A stretch of 42,618 bases of DNA, taken from NCBI GenBank assembly GCA_017455565.1, contig JAFSZV010000065.1:1-42618 (forward strand), written 5' to 3'. The position numbers and the translations under genes are program-made. This stretch comes from Clostridia bacterium. Lineage in GTDB: Bacteria; Bacillota; Clostridia; Oscillospirales; Butyricicoccaceae. A model generated the notes under the pieces. That model was given only the letters and a program-made list of their open reading frames with translations. It ran no database searches and was not told the DNA's origin. Positions 14,692 through 24,189 of the stretch are shown in pieces (positions within the stretch are counted from its first letter, which is position 1; each line of letters opens with the position of its first letter).

Positions 14692-15525
14692 TCATTCGCT
14701 CGCCGCGGGGATAAATCGCGCCTTCTGCGTGTCGGAGATGTCGATCAGCCCCGTCACGTTTGCGCCCAGCTTTTCTTCGGTGATCAGGCGCAGATAGCGG
14801 ATCTTTTTTCCCAATTCCTCCGTGGAGCCGATGGCCACGGAAAACCGGTCGGTATAGGTAAAACGGATGTTATAGGGTTCAGAGAAATCAATTCCCCCTA
14901 TATCTGGTAGTATACCATTATCTTTTGCAGTATTCAATAACAAAAACACGGGTTTTTGCAGATCTTCATCAGAAAAATTCGCATATTTCCCGATTTTCGG
15001 CGCTTTCAGGGTCAGTCCCTGCAGATAACAGAGACCTTCCGACACTTCGTCCACCTGTTCCAACAGTTTCCCGTCGATATCGATGAGCCATTTTCCCGTT
15101 CCGCCGAGGCGGAGGGTCTTGTCCTTGTCCTTTGGATCTGGCACCAAGGCAAACTCATCCTCGATCACGCCGGCGGGCACACATTCCGTCACGATGATTT
15201 CCACCGTGTCGGGCAGGCGGCGGCGCATCTGAACGGTGTGCAGATAGGGGCATGCGTCAAACACGTTGCTGATGGCGCGGAATTTGTTGAACAGGATCAG
15301 GTTGTCCCCATCCTTCAAGCCCGAGGCCGCTGCCACCATTTCGGCGGGATAGCGTGTCTCGCCGGTAAGGGTGATATTCCGCACTTTGAAAAAGATAGTC
15401 ATGGCGGTAAGGATGGCCGCCACAGCCACCACGATACAGAGCAGCACCATTACGGCAGGCGCGCCGCCGCGTGTGCTGCGGCGCCGGCGGCGTCTGCTCT
15501 TTGACTGTCGTCTCTGCTTTGCCAT
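14692..15525 (-). CDS. ftsQ: Cell division protein FtsQ/DivIB
   Basis: This 277-residue bitopic protein has an extremely basic N-terminal tail (Arg/Lys/Ser-rich, residues 1-19), one transmembrane helix (about 24-46), then a POTRA domain beginning FKVRNITLTGETRYPAEMV. A beta domain follows, ending near RFIPAASE. It acts in the septal complex with FtsL and FtsB, regulating the FtsW-transpeptidase pair at the outer face of the membrane. The start follows GAGC-type sequence about eight bases upstream. It sits between murA and ftsZ, the place of divIB in Firmicutes clusters. Confidence 0.88.
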   Translation of the reverse strand: MAKQRRQSKSRRRRRRSTRGGAPAVMVLLCIVVAVAAILTAMTIFFKVRNITLTGETRYPAEMVAAASGLKDGDNLILFNKFRAISNVFDACPYLHTVQMRRRLPDTVEIIVTECVPAGVIEDEFALVPDPKDKDKTLRLGGTGKWLIDIDGKLLEQVDEVSEGLCYLQGLTLKAPKIGKYANFSDEDLQKPVFLLLNTAKDNGILPDIGGIDFSEPYNIRFTYTDRFSVAIGSTEELGKKIRYLRLITEEKLGANVTGLIDISDTQKARFIPAASE

Positions 15526-15537
15526 GGTAAAGCTCCT

Positions 15538-16797
15538 TTATGTTTCTCCGTCCGTCCGGCGGATGTCCGCACCCAGCAGGGTCAGCTTCTCCGCCAGGCG
15601 CTCATAGCCGCGGTCGATGTGCGTAATGTCCTCCACGACGCTCTCGCCTTCGGCGGCCAGCGCGGCAATCACCAGCGCGGCGCCGCCCCGCAGGTCGGTG
15701 CATCGTACTCGCGCGCCGTGAAGCGGTCCGCCGGTCACTAGCGCCGTCCGTCCGCTGACGCGGATCCTCGCCCCCATGCGGGCAAGCTCAGGCACGTGGC
15801 GATAGCGGTTTTCAAAAATCGTCTCCAGAAAGACCGACGTTCCCTCGGCGGTGCAGGCCGCCGCCATCAGCGGCGCCTGGGCGTCTGTGGGAAAGCCGGG
15901 ATACGGCATGGTCCGTACGGTGGGAAACCCGGAAAGCCGCCCCTGTGCCCGTAGAGTGACGCTCCGTCCCGCTGTCCGCACAGTGCAGCCCGCCTCGGAA
16001 AGGCATTGCAGTACGGTGCCCACGTGCTCCGGCTCGGCGCCGGTGAGGGTGATCTCACCGCCGCAGGCGGCGCAGGCGCAGAGATAAGTGGCTGCCTCGA
16101 TCCGGTCGGGAAGAATGGTGTGCTCCACGTCCCGGCGGGGCATCTCTCCCGAAACGCGGATGATGCTTTCGCCGCCGCCCGCGACTTCGGCTCCGCCCTT
16201 TCGCAGAAATTCCTGCAGGTCCGCGATCTCGGGCTCCCGGGCGGCGTTGATGATGCGGGTGGAGCCGCCGCATGCTGTGGCGGCCAAAAGGGTGTTTTCG
16301 GTGGCGCCCACGCTGGGAAAGCTGAGGATCACGTCGGCGCCCCGCAGATCGCCGGCGCGGCAATAGATGTCGCCGCTCTCTTCCCGGATTTCCACGCCCA
16401 GCTTCCGCAAAGCCTGCAGATGCAGGTCGATGGGCCGCGGGCCGATGTCGCAGCCGCCGGGCAGACTGAGCCGCGCCCGGCCGCAGCGGGCCAGGATGGG
16501 TCCCAAAAAGATGACGGAGGACCGCATCTCTCGCATAAGCTCATGGGGGACGTCCCACCGCTCTACCGCGGAGGAATCCACCGTGACGGTGTCGCCCTCC
16601 CGCTCCGCCCGGCATCCCAAATGCCGCAGAATGGCGATGGCAGAGCGCACGTCCCGCAAATCGGGACAGTTATGTAAAACATTTTTGCCACCGTTGAGCA
16701 GCGTGGCGGCCAAGATGGGCAGGACGCTGTTTTTTGCCCCGCTGACGGGTGCCGTCCCCCGCAGGGGACTCCCGCCCCGAATCTGATAGTAAGACAT
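15538..16797 (-). CDS. murA: UDP-N-acetylglucosamine 1-carboxyvinyltransferase
   Basis: The 419-residue enzyme transfers enolpyruvate from PEP to UDP-GlcNAc, the first committed step of peptidoglycan synthesis. It has the conserved start RGGSPLRGTAPVSGAKNSVLP (Lys-Asn of the substrate site). The catalytic cysteine lies in the LPGGCDIGPRP loop, so it is the fosfomycin-sensitive Cys form rather than the Asp form. The late motifs are PGFPTDAQAP and LRGGAALVIAALAAEG. AAAAGGAG precedes ATG. In many Firmicutes a murA copy lies between murG and divIB, and murB is often beside it; here murB is absent. A second murA copy elsewhere is likely but not visible. Confidence 0.96.
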   Translation of the reverse strand: MSYYQIRGGSPLRGTAPVSGAKNSVLPILAATLLNGGKNVLHNCPDLRDVRSAIAILRHLGCRAEREGDTVTVDSSAVERWDVPHELMREMRSSVIFLGPILARCGRARLSLPGGCDIGPRPIDLHLQALRKLGVEIREESGDIYCRAGDLRGADVILSFPSVGATENTLLAATACGGSTRIINAAREPEIADLQEFLRKGGAEVAGGGESIIRVSGEMPRRDVEHTILPDRIEAATYLCACAACGGEITLTGAEPEHVGTVLQCLSEAGCTVRTAGRSVTLRAQGRLSGFPTVRTMPYPGFPTDAQAPLMAAACTAEGTSVFLETIFENRYRHVPELARMGARIRVSGRTALVTGGPLHGARVRCTDLRGGAALVIAALAAEGESVVEDITHIDRGYERLAEKLTLLGADIRRTDGET

Positions 16798-16880
16798 AGT
16801 CGGCTCCTTTTCCGGTATGATGCGCCATTCTATGCTGTCTGCGCGCTTCCGGTGCAGGAAGGCCGGCCGCTTATTGTGCC

Positions 16881-17981
16881 TTACAGAGATTTCAGCGTCT
16901 GATAAATGTGCTCCAGCACGTCGGGCTGGGCTTTTTTACGGGCGTTTTCGCCCATGGCCTTCAGCGTGCCGGGAGCCTGCAGCAGACTCCACGCGGTGTC
17001 ATAGATCCGCTCGGGCTCGGCCTCCTGTTCGGTGAGGACCTTTACGGCGCCGGCCTGTTCCAGAATGCGGGCGTTTTTCTCCTGATGATTTTCGGCCACA
17101 AAGGGCGAGGGCACCACAATGGCAGGCGTTCCGGCGGCGCACAACTCCGCCAGCGTCCCGCCGGCACGGCACAGGATCAGATCGGCCGTGGCCATCACCC
17201 GGTCCATGTCGTAAAGATAGTCGGTAAGACGAAAATTGCCCCGGTCGGTGACGACGCCTTCTTTTGTCAGTGCCTCCTTCATCCAGCCGTAATGGGAAGA
17301 GCCGCTGACCTGCAGCAGGTTGAACTGCCGCCGCTCGGTGACCAGTTTGGCCACCTCCACCATTTTCTGATTCATATACAGTGCGCCGATGCTGCCCCAA
17401 AAGCACACCAGCGTGGGAAGCCCGTTGTCAAACAGCGGCTCGAAGCTCTTTTCCCGGCAGCGGGCGATCTCTTCCCGCACGGGTGAGCCTGTGAGGACGG
17501 TGCGCCTTGCCCCGGGGATGAGGGCCTCGGTCTCGGCAAAGGAGATCATGGTGCAGTCCGCCCGCTTTGCAAGCTGCCTGGTGGCCACGCCGGGAGTGGC
17601 GTTGACTTCCAGAATCGCCGTTTTGATCCCCATCTGCGCGGCGGCCCGCACCATGGGAAAGCTGGCATACCCCCCCGTCCCCATGACCACGTCGGGCCGG
17701 ATGTCCGCCAAAATCTTTTTGCAGCCGCGAACGGCGGCGCGCATATCGGCAAGGGCGGTGATGTTCTGCCGCAGGGCGGCCAGATTCTTCCCGCGGGAAA
17801 GCCCCTTCAGCGGGAAGGTGAAGATGGGATAGCCCGCTTTTTTGGCAAGGCGCTCTTCGATGTTGCCCGTCCCGCCCGCGAGCCAGACGGTGCTCTCTTC
17901 CCGGGAACGGACGTAATTCGCCACTGCCAGCGCGGGGTTGACGTGGCCGGCGGAGCCACCTCCGGCAAATACGATCTTCAT
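16881..17981 (-). CDS. murG: MurG: lipid I N-acetylglucosaminyltransferase
   Basis: The 366-residue GT-B glycosyltransferase adds GlcNAc to lipid I on the inner membrane face, making lipid II. It starts with the glycine-rich loop VFAGGGSAGHVNPALAVA and has MGTGGYASFPMV. The C-terminal donor-binding region contains ILCRAGGTLAELCAAGTPAIVVPSPF and AENHQEKNARILEQAGAV. An internal LVCFWGSIGALYMN replaces the usual G-G-S-x-G loop of the second domain with GSIGA, a small variation. Its ribosome binding site lies in the end of ftsW (three-base gap). The 83 bp to murA contain nothing I recognise. Confidence 0.96.
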   Translation of the reverse strand: MKIVFAGGGSAGHVNPALAVANYVRSREESTVWLAGGTGNIEERLAKKAGYPIFTFPLKGLSRGKNLAALRQNITALADMRAAVRGCKKILADIRPDVVMGTGGYASFPMVRAAAQMGIKTAILEVNATPGVATRQLAKRADCTMISFAETEALIPGARRTVLTGSPVREEIARCREKSFEPLFDNGLPTLVCFWGSIGALYMNQKMVEVAKLVTERRQFNLLQVSGSSHYGWMKEALTKEGVVTDRGNFRLTDYLYDMDRVMATADLILCRAGGTLAELCAAGTPAIVVPSPFVAENHQEKNARILEQAGAVKVLTEQEAEPERIYDTAWSLLQAPGTLKAMGENARKKAQPDVLEHIYQTLKSL

Positions 17982-17984
17982 GGC

Positions 17985-19214
17985 TTATCCTTCTTTCGTC
18001 ACCGGCATCTGCCGGGAAATGCTCAGCAAAATTCCCATCTCGGCAAGCTGAATCAAAAGCGCCGTGCCGCCGTAGCTGAAAAAGGGCAGCGACGCGCCGG
18101 TGATGGGCAAAAGCCCGGTCACCACACCCAGATTGAGGATGGTCTGCACGGCGATCTGCGTGGTGATGCCCGCCGCCAGCAGGGTTCCGAATTTATCGTC
18201 CGAGCGCAGGGCGATGTAATATCCCCGCCAAATCAGCAGGGCGAACACCAGAATAATCAGAACCGCGCCCAAAAAGCCCAGTTCCTCGCAGACCACGGAA
18301 AAGATAAAGTCGTTGGCCGGCTCCGGGAGCCAGAGATGCTTCTGCCGACTCTGCCCTAGGCCAAGGCCCCAGAAGCCGCCGCTGCCGATGGCAAGCTGGC
18401 TCTGAACGCCCTGCCAGCCATTTCCCCGGGGATCGGAGAAGGGATCGAGCCAGACTTTGATGCGGGTGAGGGCATAGGGATGGCTCTTGATATACCAGAT
18501 GCCCGCGGCGGCGATCCCGCTGCCGCCTAAAATAAACCAGAACAGGTTGGCGCCGCCGATATAGATAATGAGCATTCCGATGACGGCGATGATCAGCGTG
18601 CCGGAAAGGTGCTTTTCCCAATACATCAAAACAGCGAACACGCCGATGATCCCGAGAAAAGGAAGAATTCCCCAGCGAAGGGTGTGCATCTTTTTCTTGC
18701 CAAAGATGGCGGCAAAGCTGGAAAAGCTTAGAATGATGGCCACCTTCGCCAGCTCCGAGGGCTGGAAGGTTCCCACGCCGGGAAGACGGATCCAGCGAGT
18801 GGCGTCGTTAATGGTAACCCACATGCTTTTCAGGCCGGGGATCTTGACCGTGGCCATCACCGCCATGGCAAACAGCAGCGAGGGAATGGCCAGATAATGC
18901 AGCTTGTGGTAATTGAACCGTGACAGCAGCAGCATGACCACCACGCCGCCCGCGGCAAAAACGCCCTGCCGGACAATGAAATAGGCGGCGTTGCCGTCCT
19001 GCGTGTCATAGGCGGTGGCATAGCTCGCCGAAAACAGGCAGATCAGCCCGATGGCAAGCAGCAGCAGGGTCAGCAGCAAAAGCGGTTGATCCAGATGTCC
19101 CTCGCGCTCCACGCGCTCCTGCTCTTCTCCGGCAATGGCGCGCAGGCGTGCCCCCTGTTGCTTCGGATCGGCCGGACGGGTTTTCTTTTTTGCGGAAGCG
19201 GCGATGGGAAACAT
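17985..19214 (-). CDS. ftsW: SEDS peptidoglycan polymerase FtsW/SpoVE
   Basis: The 409-residue protein has a long charged N-terminal tail (about 45 residues) and about ten membrane helices. SEDS hallmarks are LFSASYATAY, WIRLPGVGTFQPSELAKVAI, the loop with WLDPFSDPRGNGWQGVQSQLAIGSGG, PEPANDFIFSVVCEELGF and LPITGASLPFFSYGG near the end. It polymerises lipid II with its partner PBP. It is probably division FtsW, but sporulation SpoVE cannot be told apart by sequence alone. The start is uncertain: AAAGGAG directly abuts ATG 19214 with no spacer. A GTG in the sequence for QERVEREG is an alternative, shortening the tail by about 34 residues. Confidence 0.93.
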   Translation of the reverse strand: MFPIAASAKKKTRPADPKQQGARLRAIAGEEQERVEREGHLDQPLLLLTLLLLAIGLICLFSASYATAYDTQDGNAAYFIVRQGVFAAGGVVVMLLLSRFNYHKLHYLAIPSLLFAMAVMATVKIPGLKSMWVTINDATRWIRLPGVGTFQPSELAKVAIILSFSSFAAIFGKKKMHTLRWGILPFLGIIGVFAVLMYWEKHLSGTLIIAVIGMLIIYIGGANLFWFILGGSGIAAAGIWYIKSHPYALTRIKVWLDPFSDPRGNGWQGVQSQLAIGSGGFWGLGLGQSRQKHLWLPEPANDFIFSVVCEELGFLGAVLIILVFALLIWRGYYIALRSDDKFGTLLAAGITTQIAVQTILNLGVVTGLLPITGASLPFFSYGGTALLIQLAEMGILLSISRQMPVTKEG

Positions 19215-19241
19215 CTCCTTTCGGCAGCGGTAAAAACAGAC

Positions 19242-20216
19242 TTACGCCAGCAGCGACACGGCGCACAGCGCCAACGTCAGCAGACAGGCCATGACGACGA
19301 TCTTCCATTCGCTCCAGCCGCACAGCTCCAGATGGTGGTGGATGGGGGCCATTTTAAAGACCCGCTTGCCGTGGCTGAGCTTGTAATAGCCCACCTGAAC
19401 GATGTCGGACAGGGCCTCGATGATATAAACCATGCCCACGGGGATGAGGATCAACGGCATATTGTAGGCAAAGGCCATCGCGCAGACGGCGCCGCCCAGA
19501 AACAGCGAACCGGTGTCGCCCATAAAGACCTTCGCGGGGTGACGGTTGAACAGGAAAAAACCCAGCAGGCTGCCCGCCAGCGCCAGCGAAAAGGCCGAAG
19601 CGCTGATGTCGTCCCGCAAAAACACAAAGGAGAAAAAGACCGCCACGATCAGCGTTACCGAGGAGCAGAGGCCGTCGATGCCGTCGGTGAGGTTGACGGC
19701 GTTGTCGGCGCCGATGATCACGATGACGCTGAAGATCAGATAAGCCGTCCAGGGCAGGCGCAGCGTTTTTCCGGCAAAAGGAAGATACAGATCCGGCGTA
19801 AGATAGCCCATCACCCGCATCACCACCAGGAACAGCACCGCGGCGGCGATCTGCAGCAGCATCTTTTGCTGCGGGGTCAAGCCCTGATTGCGCTTTTTTC
19901 GGATCTTGGTCCAGTCGTCCACAAAGCCCACGGCGGCAAACACCAGACTGAGTCCCAGCATCACCAGCGGGCGGTAATCGCCGTTTGCGATCATCCCGGG
20001 CAGGCCGGTGAGCACCGTCAGCGTCATGGCAATGATAAAAATCACGCCGCCCATGGTGGGGGTGTTTTGCTTGCCCTTGTGCCAGGTGGGGCCGTCCTCC
20101 AGGATCTTCTGTCCGAAATGCAGTTCCCGCAGCTTACGGATCACGATGGGCGCCAGCAGCACCGCCACCAGAAACGACAGTCCCGCCATCAAAACGGGAT
20201 ACAGATACTCCCTCAT
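19242..20216 (-). CDS. mraY: Phospho-N-acetylmuramoyl-pentapeptide transferase
   Basis: The 324-residue, roughly ten-helix enzyme transfers phospho-MurNAc-pentapeptide to undecaprenyl phosphate, giving lipid I. Conserved motifs are GPTWHKGKQNTPTMGGVIF, the Asp pair in VGFVDDWTKI, DNAVNLTDGIDGL, VFMGDTGSLFLGG and the late APIHHHLELCGWSEWKIV. All are active-site elements of MraY facing the cytoplasm. AAAAAGGG lies upstream of its ATG, 23 bp after murE. murF, usually between murE and mraY, and murD, usually after mraY, are both missing. Confidence 0.97.
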   Translation of the reverse strand: MREYLYPVLMAGLSFLVAVLLAPIVIRKLRELHFGQKILEDGPTWHKGKQNTPTMGGVIFIIAMTLTVLTGLPGMIANGDYRPLVMLGLSLVFAAVGFVDDWTKIRKKRNQGLTPQQKMLLQIAAAVLFLVVMRVMGYLTPDLYLPFAGKTLRLPWTAYLIFSVIVIIGADNAVNLTDGIDGLCSSVTLIVAVFFSFVFLRDDISASAFSLALAGSLLGFFLFNRHPAKVFMGDTGSLFLGGAVCAMAFAYNMPLILIPVGMVYIIEALSDIVQVGYYKLSHGKRVFKMAPIHHHLELCGWSEWKIVVMACLLTLALCAVSLLA

Positions 20217-20239
20217 ACCCTTTTTCTCCTAACTTCCTT

Positions 20240-21697
20240 TCAGCGGTCCTTCAGCGCCTCCAGCGCCTTGGCCACCTCTTCCCGCTCGTCAAGATGATGC
20301 TTAACGCCGCAGATCTCCTGATATGTTTCCTGCCCCTTGCCCATCAAAACGATGATATCATCTGGCTGAGCGTTTTTCACCGCCCACGCGATGGCCTCGC
20401 GGCGGTCGGGAATGACCTTGTAGCGGTGTTTGGCGGGCATGCCTGCCAGAATGTCCTGAATGATGGCGTCGGGATCCTCCGAGCGGGGATTGTCGGAGGT
20501 AACCACGCACAGGTCGCAGCCCTCACTGCCCACCCGCCCCATCAGGGGGCGCTTGGTCTTATCCCGGTCGCCGCCGGCGCCAAAGACGCCGATCACCCGG
20601 CCCCTGGCATAGTCCCGCACGGTGCGGAGGATGTTTTCCATGCTGTCGGGGGTGTGGGAATAGTCGATCATCACGGTAAAGTGCTGGCCCGTGGGCACGA
20701 TCTCGGCCCGCCCCTTGACGCCATGGGCCGTGCGGAGGGCGTCCACCGCGGTTTCCAGATCCAGCCCAAGCGCCAGACAGCAGGCGATAGCGGTCAGTCC
20801 GTTATATACCGAGAACATTCCCGGAATGTTGAGGCGCATACGGGCAATGTCGTTGTCCCGCACCAGAACGGCCTGCACGTTGTCGGGCTGCAGCCTGACG
20901 TTTTTCGCCACCAGCCGGGCTTCGTCGTGCTTGGCGGAGAAGGTGAACACCGGGCATTTGACCTGCTGGGCCAGCCGTGCGCCGTAGGCGTCGTCCAGAT
21001 TGACCACGGCGGTGTCGCAGCGGTCGAACAAAAGGGCTTTTGCCGCAAAATAATGCTCCATGTCCCCATGGAAATCCAGATGATCCTGGGTCAGGTTGGT
21101 GAAGGCCGCCGCGGCGTAATGCAGGCCCCGCACCCGGTCAAGCACCAGACTGTGAGAGGATACTTCCATCACGGCATATTCGCATCCCGCGTCCGCCATC
21201 TCCCGCAAAAGGGCGTAAAGCTCCAGCCCGTCGGGGGTAGTGCGGTCGGCGGGGCGCAGCTCCTCACGGATCCGCACGCCGTTGGTGCCGATGAGCCCGC
21301 AGGGATGGCCCGCCTGTTCCAGAATGTGGCAGATCAAATGGGTCGCGGTGGTCTTGCCGTTGGTGCCCGTCACGCCCACCAGTCTGAGCTGCCGCTCGGG
21401 GTGGCAGTAAAAGGCGGCCGCCACGTCGGCCACGGCCGAACGGGTGTTCTTCGTGAGATAAACCGCCACACCCGCAGGGATGTTTTCCGGCGCTTCCTCC
21501 GCTAAAACGGCAGCGGCGCCCCGCTCTATGGCGGAGGCGATGAAACGGTGTCCATCGCTCTGATAGCCGCGGACGGCAATGAACAAACAGCCCTTTTCCG
21601 CCTTGCGGGAATCGCAGCAGACCGCGGTGATCTCGGCTTCCTTTTCCGGGGATACGCAAACGGCGGGCACGGTATGAAAAAGCTCTGTCAAAAGCAT
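20240..21697 (-). CDS. murE: UDP-MurNAc-tripeptide synthetase
   Basis: The 485-residue Mur ligase adds the third amino acid to UDP-MurNAc-dipeptide. It has the N-terminal uridine-binding domain, the ATP loop GVTGTNGKTTATHLI and AVMEVSSHSLVLDRV. The C-terminal domain carries SHTPDSMENILRTVRD, GAGGDRDKTKRPLMG and VTSDNPRSEDPDAIIQDI. The DNPR box binds meso-diaminopimelate in Gram-negative and Bacillus-type MurE, so the third residue is probably meso-DAP. ATG 21697 has AAAGGAG upstream; the longer open frame to 21847 overlaps the PBP gene and is not used. It is 22 bp after the PBP gene's stop. Confidence 0.96.
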   Translation of the reverse strand: MLLTELFHTVPAVCVSPEKEAEITAVCCDSRKAEKGCLFIAVRGYQSDGHRFIASAIERGAAAVLAEEAPENIPAGVAVYLTKNTRSAVADVAAAFYCHPERQLRLVGVTGTNGKTTATHLICHILEQAGHPCGLIGTNGVRIREELRPADRTTPDGLELYALLREMADAGCEYAVMEVSSHSLVLDRVRGLHYAAAAFTNLTQDHLDFHGDMEHYFAAKALLFDRCDTAVVNLDDAYGARLAQQVKCPVFTFSAKHDEARLVAKNVRLQPDNVQAVLVRDNDIARMRLNIPGMFSVYNGLTAIACCLALGLDLETAVDALRTAHGVKGRAEIVPTGQHFTVMIDYSHTPDSMENILRTVRDYARGRVIGVFGAGGDRDKTKRPLMGRVGSEGCDLCVVTSDNPRSEDPDAIIQDILAGMPAKHRYKVIPDRREAIAWAVKNAQPDDIIVLMGKGQETYQEICGVKHHLDEREEVAKALEALKDR

Positions 21698-21719
21698 GGT
21701 CGTTCTCCTTTCTGACCGA

Positions 21720-24065
21720 TCATTGGGCGCGCTGCGCCATGTCGGTGGTCTCCACGGTGATGACGGTGCCGTAAGGCACCCGCTCCTGCGCGGAAACGTC
21801 CTGTTTGGTGACGGTCTGCCCTCCCTCGGACACGCCGCCGGACACACGGATATAAAGTCCCATGTTCTGAAGCGTGCTTCTGGCGCCGGACAGCGTCATA
21901 TTGTGAAGATCGGGAACGGTGACCAGCTTATCGGGCCTGGTCCCGCCCAGATACAAAACCGCTTTGGTATTGCTGGCCACCACCGCGCCCGCCGCGGGGA
22001 TCTGGTCGGTGACGGAAGTCTCAGAGCCCACGCTGGAGCAGGTCATGCCCAGCTTTTTCAGCGCGGCCTCGGCGTCGCTGAGGGTCATGCCCGTCACGTC
22101 GGGCATGGTGACGCTGCGGGAGTTCTGTTCCTCCACGGTATAAATGGGGTCGATCTCCAGATAGGGCAGCGCCTCTTCCAGAAAGCGCCGCACCACGGGA
22201 GCGGTGTTGAGGCCGCCGGAAATGGGCTGGACTGTGGGTTCGTCCAACAGCACCAGCACGGCGATCTTCGGGTCGTCGGCGGGGGCGAACGCCACGAAGG
22301 AAGTGACGTAAAGGTCCTTTCCCTCCTTGTTCATATCGGCGATCTTTTCGGTGGTGCCCGTTTTGCCCGCCACCCGGTAGCCCGCCACATAGGCGTTTTT
22401 GCCGGTGCCGGTTTTCACCACATCCTCCAGCATGTCGCACATCAGTTCCGAGGTCTGCTGCGAGATGACCTGCCGCACCTCGGTGCGGCCAAAGCTTTTT
22501 GCCACTGTGCCGTCTGCGTTAAGGATCTCTTTCACGATATGGGGTTGGAGCAGCATCCCGCCGTTTGCCACGGCGGACACCGCCGTTACCAGCTGCAGCG
22601 GCGTCAGGGTAAAGTTCTGGCCGAAAGAATAAACCGCCAGATCCACGTTGCTGCTCATGTTATAGAGGCCCACCGCCTCGCCGGGCAGGTCGATACCGGA
22701 TTTTTCCCGCAGGCCGAAGGCCTGCACATATTGCGTGAACCGGTCACGCCCCAGCGCCAGGCCGACGGTCATCAGCGCAGGGTTGCAGGAGTTCATCAGC
22801 GCCTGCCGCAGGTCCTCGTTCCCGTGGCCCGCCTTTTTCCAACAGCTAATGGGGCGGGGATAGCCGTCGATCTGCTTGAAGCCCGGACAGTAAAAGCTGC
22901 TGTGCTCGGTGACCACGCCCTCTTCCAGCGCCGAAGCGGCAGTGATGATCTTGAAGGTGGAGCCGGGATAATACATGAAGGACACCGGCCTGTTGCTCCA
23001 CTGGGTATAGACCGCCTCGCTGCGGGCGGCTGTGCGGGCCTCGTCGTCGGCAATGGCGTTGATGGCCTCAAGTTGCTTTTCGTCCACCAGCTTAAAGGGA
23101 TCGTTGGGGTCGAACTCGGGATACGAGGCCATGGCCAGAATGCCGCCGTCGTGCACGTCCATCACGATGCCGATGGCCGAGCCCTGTACCTGATTATCAT
23201 TATACGCGATTGCCAGATGTTTTTCCAGATAGTGCTGCAGCACCTCGTCCACCGTAAGCACCAGGCTCTGCCCCTCTTCCGCGGGGTAATACAGCTCATA
23301 ATCCTCGGTAAGGGCGTCGCCGTGGGCATCCGCCAGCGCGACCGAGCGCCCCGGGACGCCGGTGAGAACGTCGTCGTATTCCTTTTCCAGACCCGTCAGG
23401 CCCTGCTCGTCGGTGCCGACACAGCCCAAAACGTGGGAAAGGAAACTGCCGTAAGGATAATAGCGGGTGGAATCCGCCAGGAAATACATAGCTCCGGTGA
23501 GCTTGTTGTCCTTGATAAAGGCGCGAAGCGCGTCGGCCTGATCCTTTTCCACGCCCCGGCGCAGCACCTGATAGGCGCTGTCCCGCGCGGCCTTGGCCGT
23601 CACGGTCTCGGACTCCAGCTCCAGCACCTCCAGCAGCTTGTCGCAGACGGCCTGCAGCCGGGTCTCGCGAACGGCGGCCTTATCGTCGTCCGAAAGCTTA
23701 ATATCCGCGGCCTTGACGTCGGAGGCGATGCCGTTGCGGATGCGGTATTCCGCCTGTTCCTCCTTGCTCATGGAAGCAAAGCTCTGGGGCGCAAGCTGAC
23801 GGGGGTTTAGGATCAACATCTCTGTGCTGGCCGAGATGGCCAGCGGCTTGCCGTTGGTGTCGTAGATCGTGCCGCGAGTGGGATAGATGGTCACATCCTT
23901 CGTCTGGTTGGTCAGGGCCTTCTGCAGATAAAAATCCCGGTTGGCGATCTGCAGATACCCCAGCCTTGCCACCACCGCGCCGGAGCACAGCAGGCAGAAT
24001 ATTAGCGCCAGAAACAGGATACGGCGGCGGACATGACGGTCGGCTTTTCGTTCGATTTTGGCCAT
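21720..24065 (-). CDS. Class B penicillin-binding protein with two PASTA domains (FtsI/SpoVD type)
   Basis: This 781-residue transpeptidase cross-links septal or spore peptidoglycan. It has a short cytoplasmic tail, one transmembrane helix (about 13-33), a dimerisation domain, and the catalytic motifs: GSTFK with nucleophile Ser near residue 369, SCN in LMNSCNPALMTVG, and KTG in VAGKTGTTEK near 568. Two PASTA domains follow (MPDVTGMTLSDAEAAL and VPDLHNMTLSGARSTL). B. subtilis SpoVD has one PASTA and PBP2B two. The gene place, after ftsL, fits either. ATG 24065 has AAAGGAG upstream. A probable terminator lies between it and ftsL. Confidence 0.93.
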   Translation of the reverse strand: MAKIERKADRHVRRRILFLALIFCLLCSGAVVARLGYLQIANRDFYLQKALTNQTKDVTIYPTRGTIYDTNGKPLAISASTEMLILNPRQLAPQSFASMSKEEQAEYRIRNGIASDVKAADIKLSDDDKAAVRETRLQAVCDKLLEVLELESETVTAKAARDSAYQVLRRGVEKDQADALRAFIKDNKLTGAMYFLADSTRYYPYGSFLSHVLGCVGTDEQGLTGLEKEYDDVLTGVPGRSVALADAHGDALTEDYELYYPAEEGQSLVLTVDEVLQHYLEKHLAIAYNDNQVQGSAIGIVMDVHDGGILAMASYPEFDPNDPFKLVDEKQLEAINAIADDEARTAARSEAVYTQWSNRPVSFMYYPGSTFKIITAASALEEGVVTEHSSFYCPGFKQIDGYPRPISCWKKAGHGNEDLRQALMNSCNPALMTVGLALGRDRFTQYVQAFGLREKSGIDLPGEAVGLYNMSSNVDLAVYSFGQNFTLTPLQLVTAVSAVANGGMLLQPHIVKEILNADGTVAKSFGRTEVRQVISQQTSELMCDMLEDVVKTGTGKNAYVAGYRVAGKTGTTEKIADMNKEGKDLYVTSFVAFAPADDPKIAVLVLLDEPTVQPISGGLNTAPVVRRFLEEALPYLEIDPIYTVEEQNSRSVTMPDVTGMTLSDAEAALKKLGMTCSSVGSETSVTDQIPAAGAVVASNTKAVLYLGGTRPDKLVTVPDLHNMTLSGARSTLQNMGLYIRVSGGVSEGGQTVTKQDVSAQERVPYGTVITVETTDMAQRAQ

Positions 24066-24115
24066 AATCGCTCCTTTGCGTCGAAAAAACGGGCTTTGCG
24101 GGGAGACGCTTATTT

Positions 24116-24154
24116 AGGAAAAATGGAGCAAGGCGCAGAACAACGCCTTACTCC
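24116..24154 (-). terminator. Intrinsic terminator inside the dcw operon, between ftsL and the PBP gene
   Basis: Minus strand: GGAG, one U-G wobble, AAGGCG, 8-nt loop, CGCCTT, CTCC, then ATTTTTCC. The stem is 11 bp, followed by five T. It lies in the longest gap of the cluster (124 bp) and should end or attenuate part of the mraZ-rsmH-ftsL transcript. Confidence 0.7.
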
Positions 24155-24189
24155 CCCTTGATGATGCTCATCCAACTATATTCCGCGCT

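Noticed and set aside
16798..16880. Small gene in the murA-murG gap
   Set aside because: 83 bp with no start, binding site or recognisable peptide; simply a spacer.
21696..23810. 704-codon plus-strand frame opposite the PBP gene
   Set aside because: His/Gly/Arg-rich antisense translation with no domain; the minus strand encodes a complete PBP.
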